64,000 nt of DNA from Spirosoma utsteinense (lineage in GTDB: Bacteria > Bacteroidota > Bacteroidia > Cytophagales > Spirosomataceae). The notes beneath the pieces were generated by a model, which was not told the origin of the DNA, did no database searches, and was given only the letters and a program-made list of their open reading frames with translations. Where the stretch lies: the NCBI RefSeq assembly GCF_014282275.1, contig NZ_VFIA01000024.1, forward strand, positions 1 to 64,000, read 5' to 3'. The position numbers and the translations under genes were made by a program. Of the stretch, positions 7,849 to 15,678 are shown piece by piece (the stretch's first letter is position 1; each line of letters begins with the position of its first letter).

Positions 7849-8715
7849 TTACAAAATACCGTCCAGAACCACCATCGGGGCCTGTTCGGAGCGGAGCGGC
7901 AGGGTCAGCACCGCAACCGACGCATGATTGACTACAGCCTCGGCAATACTACCCTGCAACAGGTGGCGAAGGCCCCGCCGACCATGGGTGCCCAGCACGA
8001 TCAGGTCAGCTTTTTTCGAGGTGGCAAAATCCAGCAACCCCGCTTCGACCTCAAAGTCATCCTGTTGGTTGTAGGTACACAGACTCAGCCCATACTGCCT
8101 GACGAATCCTTCCATCCGCTCCCGGCTCGTCTGGCTCGGCACAAAGTGGCTAAGCGTATTGACAAACAACAGGTGAACCGCCGGATACTCGAAGCAGTCG
8201 AGCAAGGTTTTCAGGAAATCGATCGACGCAGCGTAGTGGTCATTGAAATTCGAGGCAAAAACTACGGTTTTCAAGTCAAGATAAGCCGGTGGATTCTTCA
8301 GCACCAGCACTGGCATGGTCGCCCGCCGGACCAGGTGCCCGGCGTTGGAGCCCATCAGTAACTCGTGGACTCCGCTGGCACCGGTCGACGACAGGACCAG
8401 CAGATCGGCCGTTGAAAAACGTTTGTCTGCCAGTATGTCCACGGGGTCTGTACCCGTCAGCACGTGCGTATGTACCCGCAGGCCACTCAGGCAGGGCAGT
8501 AGCTGCAACTCATCGTAGGCCTGCTCAATATGCCCCAGCGCATTCCGGTACTGTTCATCGGCATCGTGCTGGGGCAGTATATAATCGGGCTGTAGGGTCG
8601 ACAGCACATGAACCAGATGCAGGTCGGCGTTGAGAAGCCGGGTCAGTTGAGCGGCTACCGATACGGCGTTGGTGGCCGCCGGGGAAAAGTCGATGGGTAA
8701 GACGATTTTTGTCAT
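7849..8715 (-). CDS. Two-domain universal stress protein
   Basis: The 288-residue protein starts MTKIVLPIDFSPAATNAV. Here the second domain carries the canonical ATP motif, GTHGRRGLRHLLQGS, while the first has SSTGASGVHELLMGS with the first glycine replaced by Ser; this is the reverse arrangement of the USP at 1008. The open frame extends to 8754 but the USP fold starts at 8715. The gene follows pfkB by 31 bases on the same strand and is probably cotranscribed with it, an association also seen in anaerobic dormancy regulons. Confidence 0.9.
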   Translation of the reverse strand: MTKIVLPIDFSPAATNAVSVAAQLTRLLNADLHLVHVLSTLQPDYILPQHDADEQYRNALGHIEQAYDELQLLPCLSGLRVHTHVLTGTDPVDILADKRFSTADLLVLSSTGASGVHELLMGSNAGHLVRRATMPVLVLKNPPAYLDLKTVVFASNFNDHYAASIDFLKTLLDCFEYPAVHLLFVNTLSHFVPSQTSRERMEGFVRQYGLSLCTYNQQDDFEVEAGLLDFATSKKADLIVLGTHGRRGLRHLLQGSIAEAVVNHASVAVLTLPLRSEQAPMVVLDGIL

Positions 8716-8746
8716 GGTTGAAAAAGAGTTGGGTGTCAGGAAAGCA

Positions 8747-9691
8747 TCAGGCAATGAGCGAATAGTGCTGCTGGTTGATCCAGTTCAGCAACCGATCGGC
8801 ATCGTCCTTATGGAATAGTTCGGTGCCGGCGTTCATGGTAGCGGCCGTTCCGCAGGCCACCCCCTGCCGGATCACTTCGGCATACGATTTACCCTGGGAG
8901 AGCGCATAGACCAGACCACCCACCAGGCTATCGCCAGCCCCCACCGTACTGACTTTTTTAACGGGCGGTGCCTGCACAAAGTCGTGCCCCTCGGCCGTGA
9001 CCAGCATGGCCCCCCGCGGCCCCAACGACACGACAACGACCTCGCAGTTGCCAGCCTGGATCAGCGTTTGGGCAGCCTCGCTGATCTGATCCGTTTCGAG
9101 CCGGTCGACGCCAACCAGATGAGCGAGTTCGCCCACGTTGGGCTTTATCAGGAATACGCCGGTGTCGAGAGCGGCCCGTAGCGGCTCCCCGGCGGTGTCG
9201 AGCACCAGGCGGATATGGCGGGATTTGGCAAACTGGGCAATCTGCGCGTAGAAGTCCGTTGGTAAACCGGGCGTCAAACTGCCGCTGGCTACCAGGTAGT
9301 CGATAGGTTCAGCCATCGTTTGCAGATGGGCCAGGCAGGCCACCGCTTCACCATGACTCAGCGTAGGGCCGGGCGTACCAAACCGGAACTGCTGGTTGGG
9401 TATGGTTTCGGTTACCACAAAACACTCACGGGTCAAGCCCTCGATGCCTATGATCTCGTAAGCCAGTCCTTCCTTTTCAACCAGTTCCTGGAGCGTAAGT
9501 CCGGAAGACCCGCCCGACGTAAACAACGTCATCGACTGGCCCCCCAGGCGGTGAATGGCTTTGGAGACGTTGATGCCGCCACCGCCTGCATCGTAGCGGG
9601 GCGGTGAGCAGTGCAGCTTATGCTCGGGAATCAGTCGATCGATCGTCATACTGATATCCACAGCCGGATTGAGCGTGAGTGTGAGAATCAT
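8747..9691 (-). CDS. pfkB: 6-phosphofructokinase II-type sugar kinase
   Basis: The 314-residue protein is a PfkB/ribokinase-fold enzyme close to E. coli PfkB (phosphofructokinase II), which phosphorylates fructose-6-phosphate in glycolysis; 1-phosphofructokinase or tagatose-6-phosphate kinase are less likely. It shows the start ILTLTLNPAVD, the first PfkB signature region GGGGINVSKAIHRLGG and the ATP site and catalytic Asp in TVGAGDSLVGG. The tail GTAATMNAGTEL is also shared. The ATG at 9691 is chosen over 9724 because homology starts there. It heads a pfkB-USP unit and is divergent from adhP. Confidence 0.88.
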   Translation of the reverse strand: MILTLTLNPAVDISMTIDRLIPEHKLHCSPPRYDAGGGGINVSKAIHRLGGQSMTLFTSGGSSGLTLQELVEKEGLAYEIIGIEGLTRECFVVTETIPNQQFRFGTPGPTLSHGEAVACLAHLQTMAEPIDYLVASGSLTPGLPTDFYAQIAQFAKSRHIRLVLDTAGEPLRAALDTGVFLIKPNVGELAHLVGVDRLETDQISEAAQTLIQAGNCEVVVVSLGPRGAMLVTAEGHDFVQAPPVKKVSTVGAGDSLVGGLVYALSQGKSYAEVIRQGVACGTAATMNAGTELFHKDDADRLLNWINQQHYSLIA

Positions 9692-9709
9692 ATACTTGCA
9701 GTTTGCCCG

Positions 9710-9752
9710 TAAAGATGACCCCATCGATGTGCCCGATCCATGATGTAAATCT
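9710..9752 (-). promoter_or_regulatory. Candidate FNR/CRP-type promoter of pfkB-USP
   Basis: Minus-strand CATCTTTA (9717-9710) is a weak -7 match (6 of 8). The + strand dyad TGAT-GTAA-ATCT (9741-9752) is one base from TGAT-N4-ATCA and lies the same 23 bp upstream of the box as in the neighbouring promoters. Predicted leader length is about 12 bases. Confidence 0.4.
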
Positions 9753-9762
9753 GACCGGCAGC

Positions 9763-9805
9763 TGATCGGTATCAGGCTGAGCCACCGGGTAACCGGCTAG
9801 GTTTG
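9763..9805 (+). promoter_or_regulatory. FNR/CRP-type promoter of adhP
   Basis: A perfect dyad TGAT-CGGT-ATCA (9763-9774), palindromic one base further on each side (C..G), lies 23 bp before TAGGTTTG (9798-9805), a full match to TAnnTTTG. This is the best example of the arrangement in the window. It matches the FNR consensus TTGAT-N4-ATCAA apart from the outermost bases. Confidence 0.65.
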
Positions 9806-9847
9806 TATCCTAACCTCTTTCCATATACGCACATGATCCCTTTGACG

Positions 9848-10906
9848 ATGAAAGCAGCGGTCCTGCACGCCTACGGGCAGCCGCTCCAGATCGAGCAGGT
9901 TCCGGTACCCACCGTTGGACCCGGACAGATATTGGTTCAGGTGGCAGCCTGTGGCGTTTGCCATACCGACCTGCATGCCATCGACGGCGACTGGCCGGTA
10001 AAAGCAACCCTGCCACTTATTCCCGGCCATGAGGGCGTAGGTACGGTTGTGGCCGTTGGAGAGGGCGTGACCCACATCCACGAAGGCGACCGGGTAGGCG
10101 TACCCTGGCTGTATTCGGCCTGCGGGCATTGCGAGTACTGTTTCTCGGGTTGGGAAACGCTCTGCCATAACCAGCAGAATACGGGTTACTCGGTCCAGGG
10201 CAGTTATGCCGAATATGTGCTGGCAAATCCCGATTATGTGGGTATCATTCCCGATTCCCTTTCCTTCACCGACGCGGCTCCTATCCTGTGTGCGGGCGTT
10301 ACGGTCTATAAAGGCCTTAAAGAAACCGAAGTCAAGCCCGGCGAGTGGGTCGTTATTTCGGGTATCGGCGGGCTGGGACACCTGGCCGTTCAATACGCCA
10401 AAGCGATGGGTATGCAGGTCGTAGCCGTCGATATCAGCCCCGAAAAACTCGATCTGGCTACCGCCGTGGGTGCCGATCTGGTTATAAATGCCACAATAGA
10501 CGACCCGGCTGCCGTTGTTCAGGCTAAACTGGGTGGAGCGCAGGGCGTACTGGTGACGGCGGTTTCCCGAACAGCGTTCGCCCAGGGTATTGGCATGTTG
10601 CGCCGACGCGGTACGCTGGCCCTGGTGGGGCTGCCACCCGGCGATTTCGATATGAATATTTTCGATGTTGTCCTGAATCGGAAAACGGTTCGGGGTTCTA
10701 TCGTCGGCACGCGGCAGGACCTGGCCGAAAGTCTGGCGTTTGCGGCCAGCGGAAAGGTAAAGGTCCATTACCACACCGACCGGCTCGAACACATCAATGA
10801 GGTATTGACCGATTTGAAAGCCGGTCAGATCGCGGGTCGGGTCATCCTCGACTTCGGTGAGCCTGACGAGATCAGCCGGCCGGTAATTATGGAGGCTTAC
10901 GCCTAG
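9848..10906 (+). CDS. adhP: Zinc-dependent alcohol dehydrogenase
   Basis: The 352-residue medium-chain dehydrogenase oxidises or reduces primary alcohols and aldehydes with NAD(H). The catalytic zinc site is [10 protein letters not shown] with PGHEGVG; the structural zinc site has the four cysteines of [15 protein letters not shown]. The Rossmann motif is [15 protein letters not shown]. Length and sequence fit the AdhP/AdhA class rather than sorbitol or threonine dehydrogenases. In-frame starts at 9803 (TTG inside the promoter) and 9833 are possible; 9848 matches family N-termini ([10 protein letters not shown]). The FNR-like promoter at 9763-9805 suggests fermentative or low-oxygen expression. 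Confidence 0.92.
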   Translation: MKAAVLHAYGQPLQIEQVPVPTVGPGQILVQVAACGVCHTDLHAIDGDWPVKATLPLIPGHEGVGTVVAVGEGVTHIHEGDRVGVPWLYSACGHCEYCFSGWETLCHNQQNTGYSVQGSYAEYVLANPDYVGIIPDSLSFTDAAPILCAGVTVYKGLKETEVKPGEWVVISGIGGLGHLAVQYAKAMGMQVVAVDISPEKLDLATAVGADLVINATIDDPAAVVQAKLGGAQGVLVTAVSRTAFAQGIGMLRRRGTLALVGLPPGDFDMNIFDVVLNRKTVRGSIVGTRQDLAESLAFAASGKVKVHYHTDRLEHINEVLTDLKAGQIAGRVILDFGEPDEISRPVIMEAYA

Positions 10907-10968
10907 GACGGGCGTACCCATCGATGGGCAACGCATCCTGATAGAAATAAGCTGTCCACCAGCGAGCG

Positions 10969-11019
10969 GCCCGTAAACGTGGCGTCAGGGGCTAAAACCC
11001 TGACGCCACGTTTACGGGC
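10969..11019. terminator. 22-bp perfect hairpin after adhP
   Basis: Arms 10969-10990 and 10998-11019 (GCCCGTAAACGTGGCGTCAG.. and complement) close a 7-base loop. There is no T-run, but position and strength suggest it ends the adhP transcript. Confidence 0.7.
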
Positions 11020-11112
11020 TGAGCATTCCGGGTAATTGTCTGACTACCGTTCGTCTGCCTGACGCCGTTGGCCCTCTTTGGCGTCTCCCCGGCGCATCGA
11101 TGCCGTATCGGA

Positions 11113-11143
11113 TTGATTTTCCGGGATGAAACCGTTAATCTTG
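11113..11143 (+). promoter_or_regulatory. Possible promoter of thrB
   Basis: TAATCTTG (11136-11143) has one mismatch to TAnnTTTG, with a TTG at 11113-11115 spaced 20 bases upstream as a -33 element. It is 28 bases before the GTG start of thrB. No dyad of the upstream cluster's type is present. Confidence 0.35.
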
Positions 11144-11171
11144 TAGTCAGGTATGTCCCACCTGCTTTCCT

Positions 11172-12122
11172 GTGAACTCAATCAGCGTCTTTGCGCCCGC
11201 TACCGTAGCGAATGTAGCCTGCGGATTCGATATATTCGGTTTTGCCGTCGCCAATCCCGGCGATAAGATTACCCTGACCGTTCGTGACGAACCGGGCGTC
11301 CGAATCACCGATATCATCGGCGACGAGGGTCGCCTGCCCCGCGAAACCGCCCGCAACACGGCCGGTATTGCCATCCAGACTTATCTGCACCACATCGGTC
11401 GGACCGACGTGGGTCTCGACGTAGTGCTCCACAAGCAGATGCCGCTGGGAAGTGGCTTAGGCTCCAGTGCCGCCAGCGCCGTAGCGGGTGTCTTTGCCAT
11501 CAACGAATTGCTGGGTCGCCCGTTGCCTACGATGAAACTGCTGCCGTTTGCTATGGAAGGCGAGCGGCTGGCCTGCGGCTCGGCCCATGCCGACAATGTA
11601 GCCCCTTCGCTGCTGGGTGGCTTCGTCGTTATCCGGAGCTACCACCCGCTGGATGTCATTCGAATCGACACACCAGCCATTCTGTTCTGCACCCTCGTCC
11701 ATCCCGACATCGAAGTCAACACAAAAGATGCCCGGTTTATCCTGAAGAATGAGGTCTCGCTGAAAAACACCATTATCCAGATGGGCAATGTAGCGGGCCT
11801 GATTGCGGGCCTGATGAAGCCGGATTACGACCTCATCAGTCGCTCGCTGGTCGATGTCATCATTGAGCCCGTCCGGTCGATCCTGATTCCGGAGTTCAAC
11901 GAAGCCAAGCAGGCAGCGCTGGACAACGGGGCGTTGGGGTGCAGTATCTCCGGCTCCGGCCCGTCTATGTTCGCCCTCAGCCGCGATGCCCAAACCGCCG
12001 AGCGGGTGGGTGCCGCCATGCAGCAGGCCTTTCTCAGTGTGGGCGTCACCAGCGAGGCATACGTATCGGAAATCAACCGCGAAGGGCCGAAAGTCTTGAC
12101 CAGCGTGCCGGTACTGAGCTAG
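11172..12122 (+). CDS. thrB: Homoserine kinase
   Basis: The 316-residue GHMP kinase phosphorylates homoserine to O-phosphohomoserine in threonine synthesis (cytosol). It starts NSISVFAPATVANVACGFD, typical for ThrB, and has the phosphate-binding GHMP motif PLGSGLGSSAASA and the C-terminal GCSISGSGPSMFAL. The start codon is GTG at 11172. Unusually for a threonine operon, neither thrC nor the bifunctional thrA follows; the next 500 bases are noncoding. Confidence 0.92.
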   Translation: MNSISVFAPATVANVACGFDIFGFAVANPGDKITLTVRDEPGVRITDIIGDEGRLPRETARNTAGIAIQTYLHHIGRTDVGLDVVLHKQMPLGSGLGSSAASAVAGVFAINELLGRPLPTMKLLPFAMEGERLACGSAHADNVAPSLLGGFVVIRSYHPLDVIRIDTPAILFCTLVHPDIEVNTKDARFILKNEVSLKNTIIQMGNVAGLIAGLMKPDYDLISRSLVDVIIEPVRSILIPEFNEAKQAALDNGALGCSISGSGPSMFALSRDAQTAERVGAAMQQAFLSVGVTSEAYVSEINREGPKVLTSVPVLS

Positions 12123-12621
12123 CGGGCCTTACCGACGATGACCGGTGCCTGACCAGTTCCCGGCGGCCGTACCCGTAACTGGCTGAACCATGACGATGGC
12201 TCCCCAGGCCCAACGGCCTCATCATTCCCTCGTTGGCTATACCCTGCCTCCGTACGCCCGTTCAGCTTTCAACTAGATGAACGAAGATTCCTTGTCCCCG
12301 TTCGTGGGCTGGGGCAATCCCGTATTCCGACAAATTACCGCGAACTTGAAGAGGTGAACTTTTGTAGTTAACCTAATCCAGACGTTCACTTCTATGGTTT
12401 TCTTTCCATTTTCCACCTGGCACTGCCATTTTCTGACGGTTCAGCTACGCAGCGAACAGGCGCTGATTACCCACAGCCCGCCTGATACGCGGATAAGGAC
12501 GTTCGGGTGGAAAACAAAAAGCCATTCGTGACCAATTCCCGTTTATGACAGATACAGGTACGATAACGGCTGCTCAGGGCCACTTAGGAAGTACCTTTTT
12601 CTTTTCTCATCCAACAAACTC
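12123..12621. other. Intergenic region without a visible gene
   Basis: About 500 bases between thrB and the kinase at 12622. No convincing reading frame on either strand. A weak inverted repeat (agaggtgaac near 12348 against gttcacttct near 12383) and a -7-like TACCTTTT at 12592-12599 before the kinase gene are the only signals seen. Confidence 0.5.
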
Positions 12622-13488
12622 ATGTACGATATTTGTACCATAGGACCTATTTCCAACGACACCATTATCAACGCCGATACCACCCGGTGTTTGCCGGGGG
12701 GGACCGCCTATTATGTAGCCAACGCCTTACAGCAGTTCCCCCTCAGGCAACAGGTAATAACCGTTCTGGAGGCCAGCGATCATGCCCTGGTTGAGCCTAT
12801 GCGGGTAGCCGGCATCGATGTTCATATTCTGCCAAGCCACCATACCGTTTCCTTCGAAAATAAGTACAGTGCCGATCAGAGCGATCCTGAGCAACGGGTA
12901 CGCCATCAATCGTCACCCTTCTCGCTGGAGCACATGCCAGCGTTGACCACCAAACTTGTTCACCTGGGCCCACTGCTGAGCCAGGATATTCCACTGGCAC
13001 TGCTGGAAACGCTGGCTCAAACGAACCGCATCTCGCTGGACATTCAGGGTTACCTGCGCGACGTACGGAATCACAAGGTGGTATACCGGGACTGGGCCGC
13101 CAAAAAGCAGGCGCTGCCACTGGTGAATATTCTAAAAGCCAACGAGATGGAGATGGGCGTCTTGACGGGTCAAAAAAGCCCTCGGGAAGGCGCGCTTTAT
13201 CTGGCCGATATGGGCGTGGAAGAAGTGGTTATTACGTTAGGCAAAAAAGGCTCACTGGTATACAGTAACGGCACGTTCCATACGGTGCGGGCCTTCTCGC
13301 CCACGGCGGTGGTCGATACAACCGGTTGTGGCGACACGTACATGGCGGGCTACCTGGCCCAGCGCGTCCAGGGTGTCGATATACCGCAGGCGGCTGAGTT
13401 TGGAGCGGCCATGGCCAGTTTGAAAGTGAGCACGTTCGGTCCTTTTTGCGGACCACCGGAGATGGTAGAAAGCCGGTTAAACGAGTAA
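12622..13488 (+). CDS. PfkB-family carbohydrate kinase, substrate unknown
   Basis: The 288-residue protein has a ribokinase/PfkB fold: N-terminal CTIGPISNDTI, a GGTAYYVANAL substrate-loop region and the C-terminal signature DTTGCGDTYMAGYL with the catalytic Asp; the usual Ala of the GAGD anion hole is Cys here. It is too divergent from ribokinase, fructokinase or adenosine kinase to name the substrate. It stands alone, followed by a 160-base gap. An -7-like element at 12592-12599 could start its transcript about 16 bases before the ATG. Confidence 0.8.
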   Translation: MYDICTIGPISNDTIINADTTRCLPGGTAYYVANALQQFPLRQQVITVLEASDHALVEPMRVAGIDVHILPSHHTVSFENKYSADQSDPEQRVRHQSSPFSLEHMPALTTKLVHLGPLLSQDIPLALLETLAQTNRISLDIQGYLRDVRNHKVVYRDWAAKKQALPLVNILKANEMEMGVLTGQKSPREGALYLADMGVEEVVITLGKKGSLVYSNGTFHTVRAFSPTAVVDTTGCGDTYMAGYLAQRVQGVDIPQAAEFGAAMASLKVSTFGPFCGPPEMVESRLNE

Positions 13489-13652
13489 TTTCCTGGCTGG
13501 CTTTCAGTGGCGCTTCGTGCATAACCATAGTGCCTGCCGGGTAAGGCATCCCTTTTCACACGGATACCGACAGTAAAGCCGGGATAAGGCAAGCGCCTGT
13601 GGTTCGTTTACCCGCCCAATTGTCACCAAAAAAAGCCGACACGAACCATGGC

Positions 13653-14960
13653 TTATAACGACTCCCAGGTAAGCCGCCAGTTTTCCAAACGCAACGGCAG
13701 TTCGACACCTGGCCGGCTGGGCTGGCCGGTAGCGACCAGGTTTAGCCCGGTCGTTTCCTGACCCGTACTATGCTGGTCTGTGCGTAAGTAAACGCGCCCG
13801 GATGCCGTATCGATGATTTCGATATGCGCCTGGATGAGGTCGCCAACGGAGAAGTTCCGGCCGTTGATCGAAACGGCCTGGATCACCTGGAACAGACACA
13901 ATTTTCCTTCCGTCAGCGGTCCTTCGCTCAGGCTGCGGGTTACCAGCTGCAACGCCATCACCTCGACGGGTCCCGGTGCCAGAAGCGGTTGAAGGGACAG
14001 AACCGGTTCGGGCGTGACAGCGTCCGGGTCGGGGACCTCATCAGGGGTGGTGTCATTATCCATCAGCAGTACCACCGCCGTTGTCGAATCGGGCTCGAAT
14101 GAATCCGCTATTGATCCATCCGGAGTGTTTTTAACGATAGATTCGTCGGTATCGAAGGCCGCCATAATGGCGGTACGTTCCCCCGAACGCAGGTCTGGTA
14201 TACCTTCGCTCAGAGCGGCCAGATGACTACTGCTGAGGTAATTGCGATAAGCATGCGGGTGGGTTAGTAACTCTTTAATGGCTACGGCCTGATAGAGGTA
14301 TGCTTTGGTTTCGGCAGTCCGGTACGGCAGCGCCATCGGATGCAGAGTCGGGTGCTGTCGCGAAAGCTGCCCAATATAAGTAGGTCCGGCGTTGTAAGCC
14401 GACGCCACCAGCATCCAGGAGCCCAACTGCTTATGAAGGTCGTTCAAATACCGGCAGGCTGCATGCGTAGCCTTGCGCAGATCGAAGCGCTCGTCGTGCT
14501 TCGGCGATACGGACAGCCCCAGGGCATGGGCCGTCTGGGGCATCAGTTGCCAGAAACCGGCAGCGCCCCGGCGCGATACGGCTCTGTTGATCACGGCACT
14601 TTCGAGCAACAGCAGGAACTTAAAATCGGAGGGGATTTGGTACTGATTCAGAATCGGTTCGATAAGCGGAAACACCGCCAGCGCGCGACGCTTCAGGGCA
14701 ATCAGGCTACCGGCCATTGCCGCCTGTCGGCTGAGGGTTCGTAGCCAGCGGGCACTGATGACGGGAGAATCGACCGGCAGGATTTCTCCGCAAAAATGGA
14801 CAGGATCGATGGTTTTTTCAAGCGCATGAGCAGCCAATGGGCGAAGGCCATTCGGACGGGCGTTCAGGGCAGCAGCCGAATAATTTGGCGTGGCAACTAC
14901 AGCGCCGGCGAAGGTAATCCGGCCCAGTTCGGCAGCCAGCAGGAGGATTAGTTTTGTCAT
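13653..14960 (-). CDS. Exported lytic transglycosylase (SLT domain)
   Basis: The 435-residue protein starts with a hydrophobic leader and carries a family 1 lytic transglycosylase (Slt/MltD-like) domain at ~95-240: the catalytic Glu lies in LLLLESAVINRAVS, followed by GAAGFWQLMPQTA and VASAYNAGPTYIGQL. These enzymes cut the MurNAc-GlcNAc bond of peptidoglycan in the periplasm with 1,6-anhydro product formation. The ~190-residue C-terminal part is not a LysM repeat; the last ~100 residues (SINGRNFSVGDLIQAHIEII) look like a beta domain. A GTG at 14966 is a weaker alternative start. Confidence 0.85.
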   Translation of the reverse strand: MTKLILLLAAELGRITFAGAVVATPNYSAAALNARPNGLRPLAAHALEKTIDPVHFCGEILPVDSPVISARWLRTLSRQAAMAGSLIALKRRALAVFPLIEPILNQYQIPSDFKFLLLLESAVINRAVSRRGAAGFWQLMPQTAHALGLSVSPKHDERFDLRKATHAACRYLNDLHKQLGSWMLVASAYNAGPTYIGQLSRQHPTLHPMALPYRTAETKAYLYQAVAIKELLTHPHAYRNYLSSSHLAALSEGIPDLRSGERTAIMAAFDTDESIVKNTPDGSIADSFEPDSTTAVVLLMDNDTTPDEVPDPDAVTPEPVLSLQPLLAPGPVEVMALQLVTRSLSEGPLTEGKLCLFQVIQAVSINGRNFSVGDLIQAHIEIIDTASGRVYLRTDQHSTGQETTGLNLVATGQPSRPGVELPLRLENWRLTWESL

Positions 14961-15192
14961 CAACACGGTGGGTTAGGTAGTGTAGCAGGCGCATCGGCCG
15001 TTTTCGCAAACGGCAGTACTCAGCGGCCTCTCCCCTATCCTGTCCACACTGCACTAATCCAGCAGCCGCACTATGAAATTTTTCAATTTATTGTACTTGA
15101 TCACTTTTACCAGCCGCCCTTTCTCATACACCTATTCCTCCTTGCGTTCGTCGAGCTGGGTACGGTCCGGATGTTGTCTTGCTAAGTTCGAA

Positions 15193-15482
15193 CTAGTCCC
15201 CGAAGTACTCGGTATAGACTTTGTTTCGACCGGTAGGCTCGTAAAAGTATAAAAACGAGGTTGTAAAATCAATATTATTAGAATCAACTGCCTGACGATC
15301 ATACCCGTATTGCCGGGCGACGATGACGTACTGGTCGCTTTTCCAGCCGGTTCGGGATGTGAAAACTGACTGACAGAGTTGTAATAGACCGTTACGGCAT
15401 TGACCAGCCGTTTCACGTTCACATCACTAATAAGGGTGCAGGTACTACGGTTGTCGGTCTGATGCTCACATACGGCGGTCAT
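15193..15482 (-). pseudogene. Small gene with a one-base frameshift
   Basis: From the ATG at 15482 the frame reads MTAVCEHQTDNRSTC ... NAVTVYYNSVSQF with typical codon use, then turns to Ser/Pro-rich nonsense. In the -1 frame the continuation is protein-like: TSRTGWKSDQYVIVARQYG ... YFYEPTGRNKVYTEYFGD and a stop at 15193. The switch falls in a run of four T (15362-15365 on the + strand as A); one extra base there would give a continuous 96-residue protein. It is therefore a recent pseudogene, a sequencing error or a slippage site. I do not recognise the family. The start is preceded by GCAGGAACC. Confidence 0.5.
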
Positions 15483-15678
15483 GGTTCCTGCCCGGATACC
15501 GGCAACCTAACGGCATAGTGGCGGAGTTCGGCGGGTTGCGCACCGGCAAAAATCGACTAACTGAGTAATAGCCGTAAAAGTAGTTTTTCCATTTCTTGCA
15601 ATTGAACGCTCAATTTGTGTGATTTTTAAGCATTGAAATACTAACTCTATAAAGACAGTCGACCTTCGTTTCCATTTC

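Noticed and set aside
9797-10936. A 379-codon frame antisense to adhP
   Set aside because: It mirrors the codon periodicity of a clear alcohol dehydrogenase on the other strand, and its product shows no family features. Long antisense frames are common in GC-rich genes; similar ones at 37795-38751 and 6582-7265 were rejected for the same reason.
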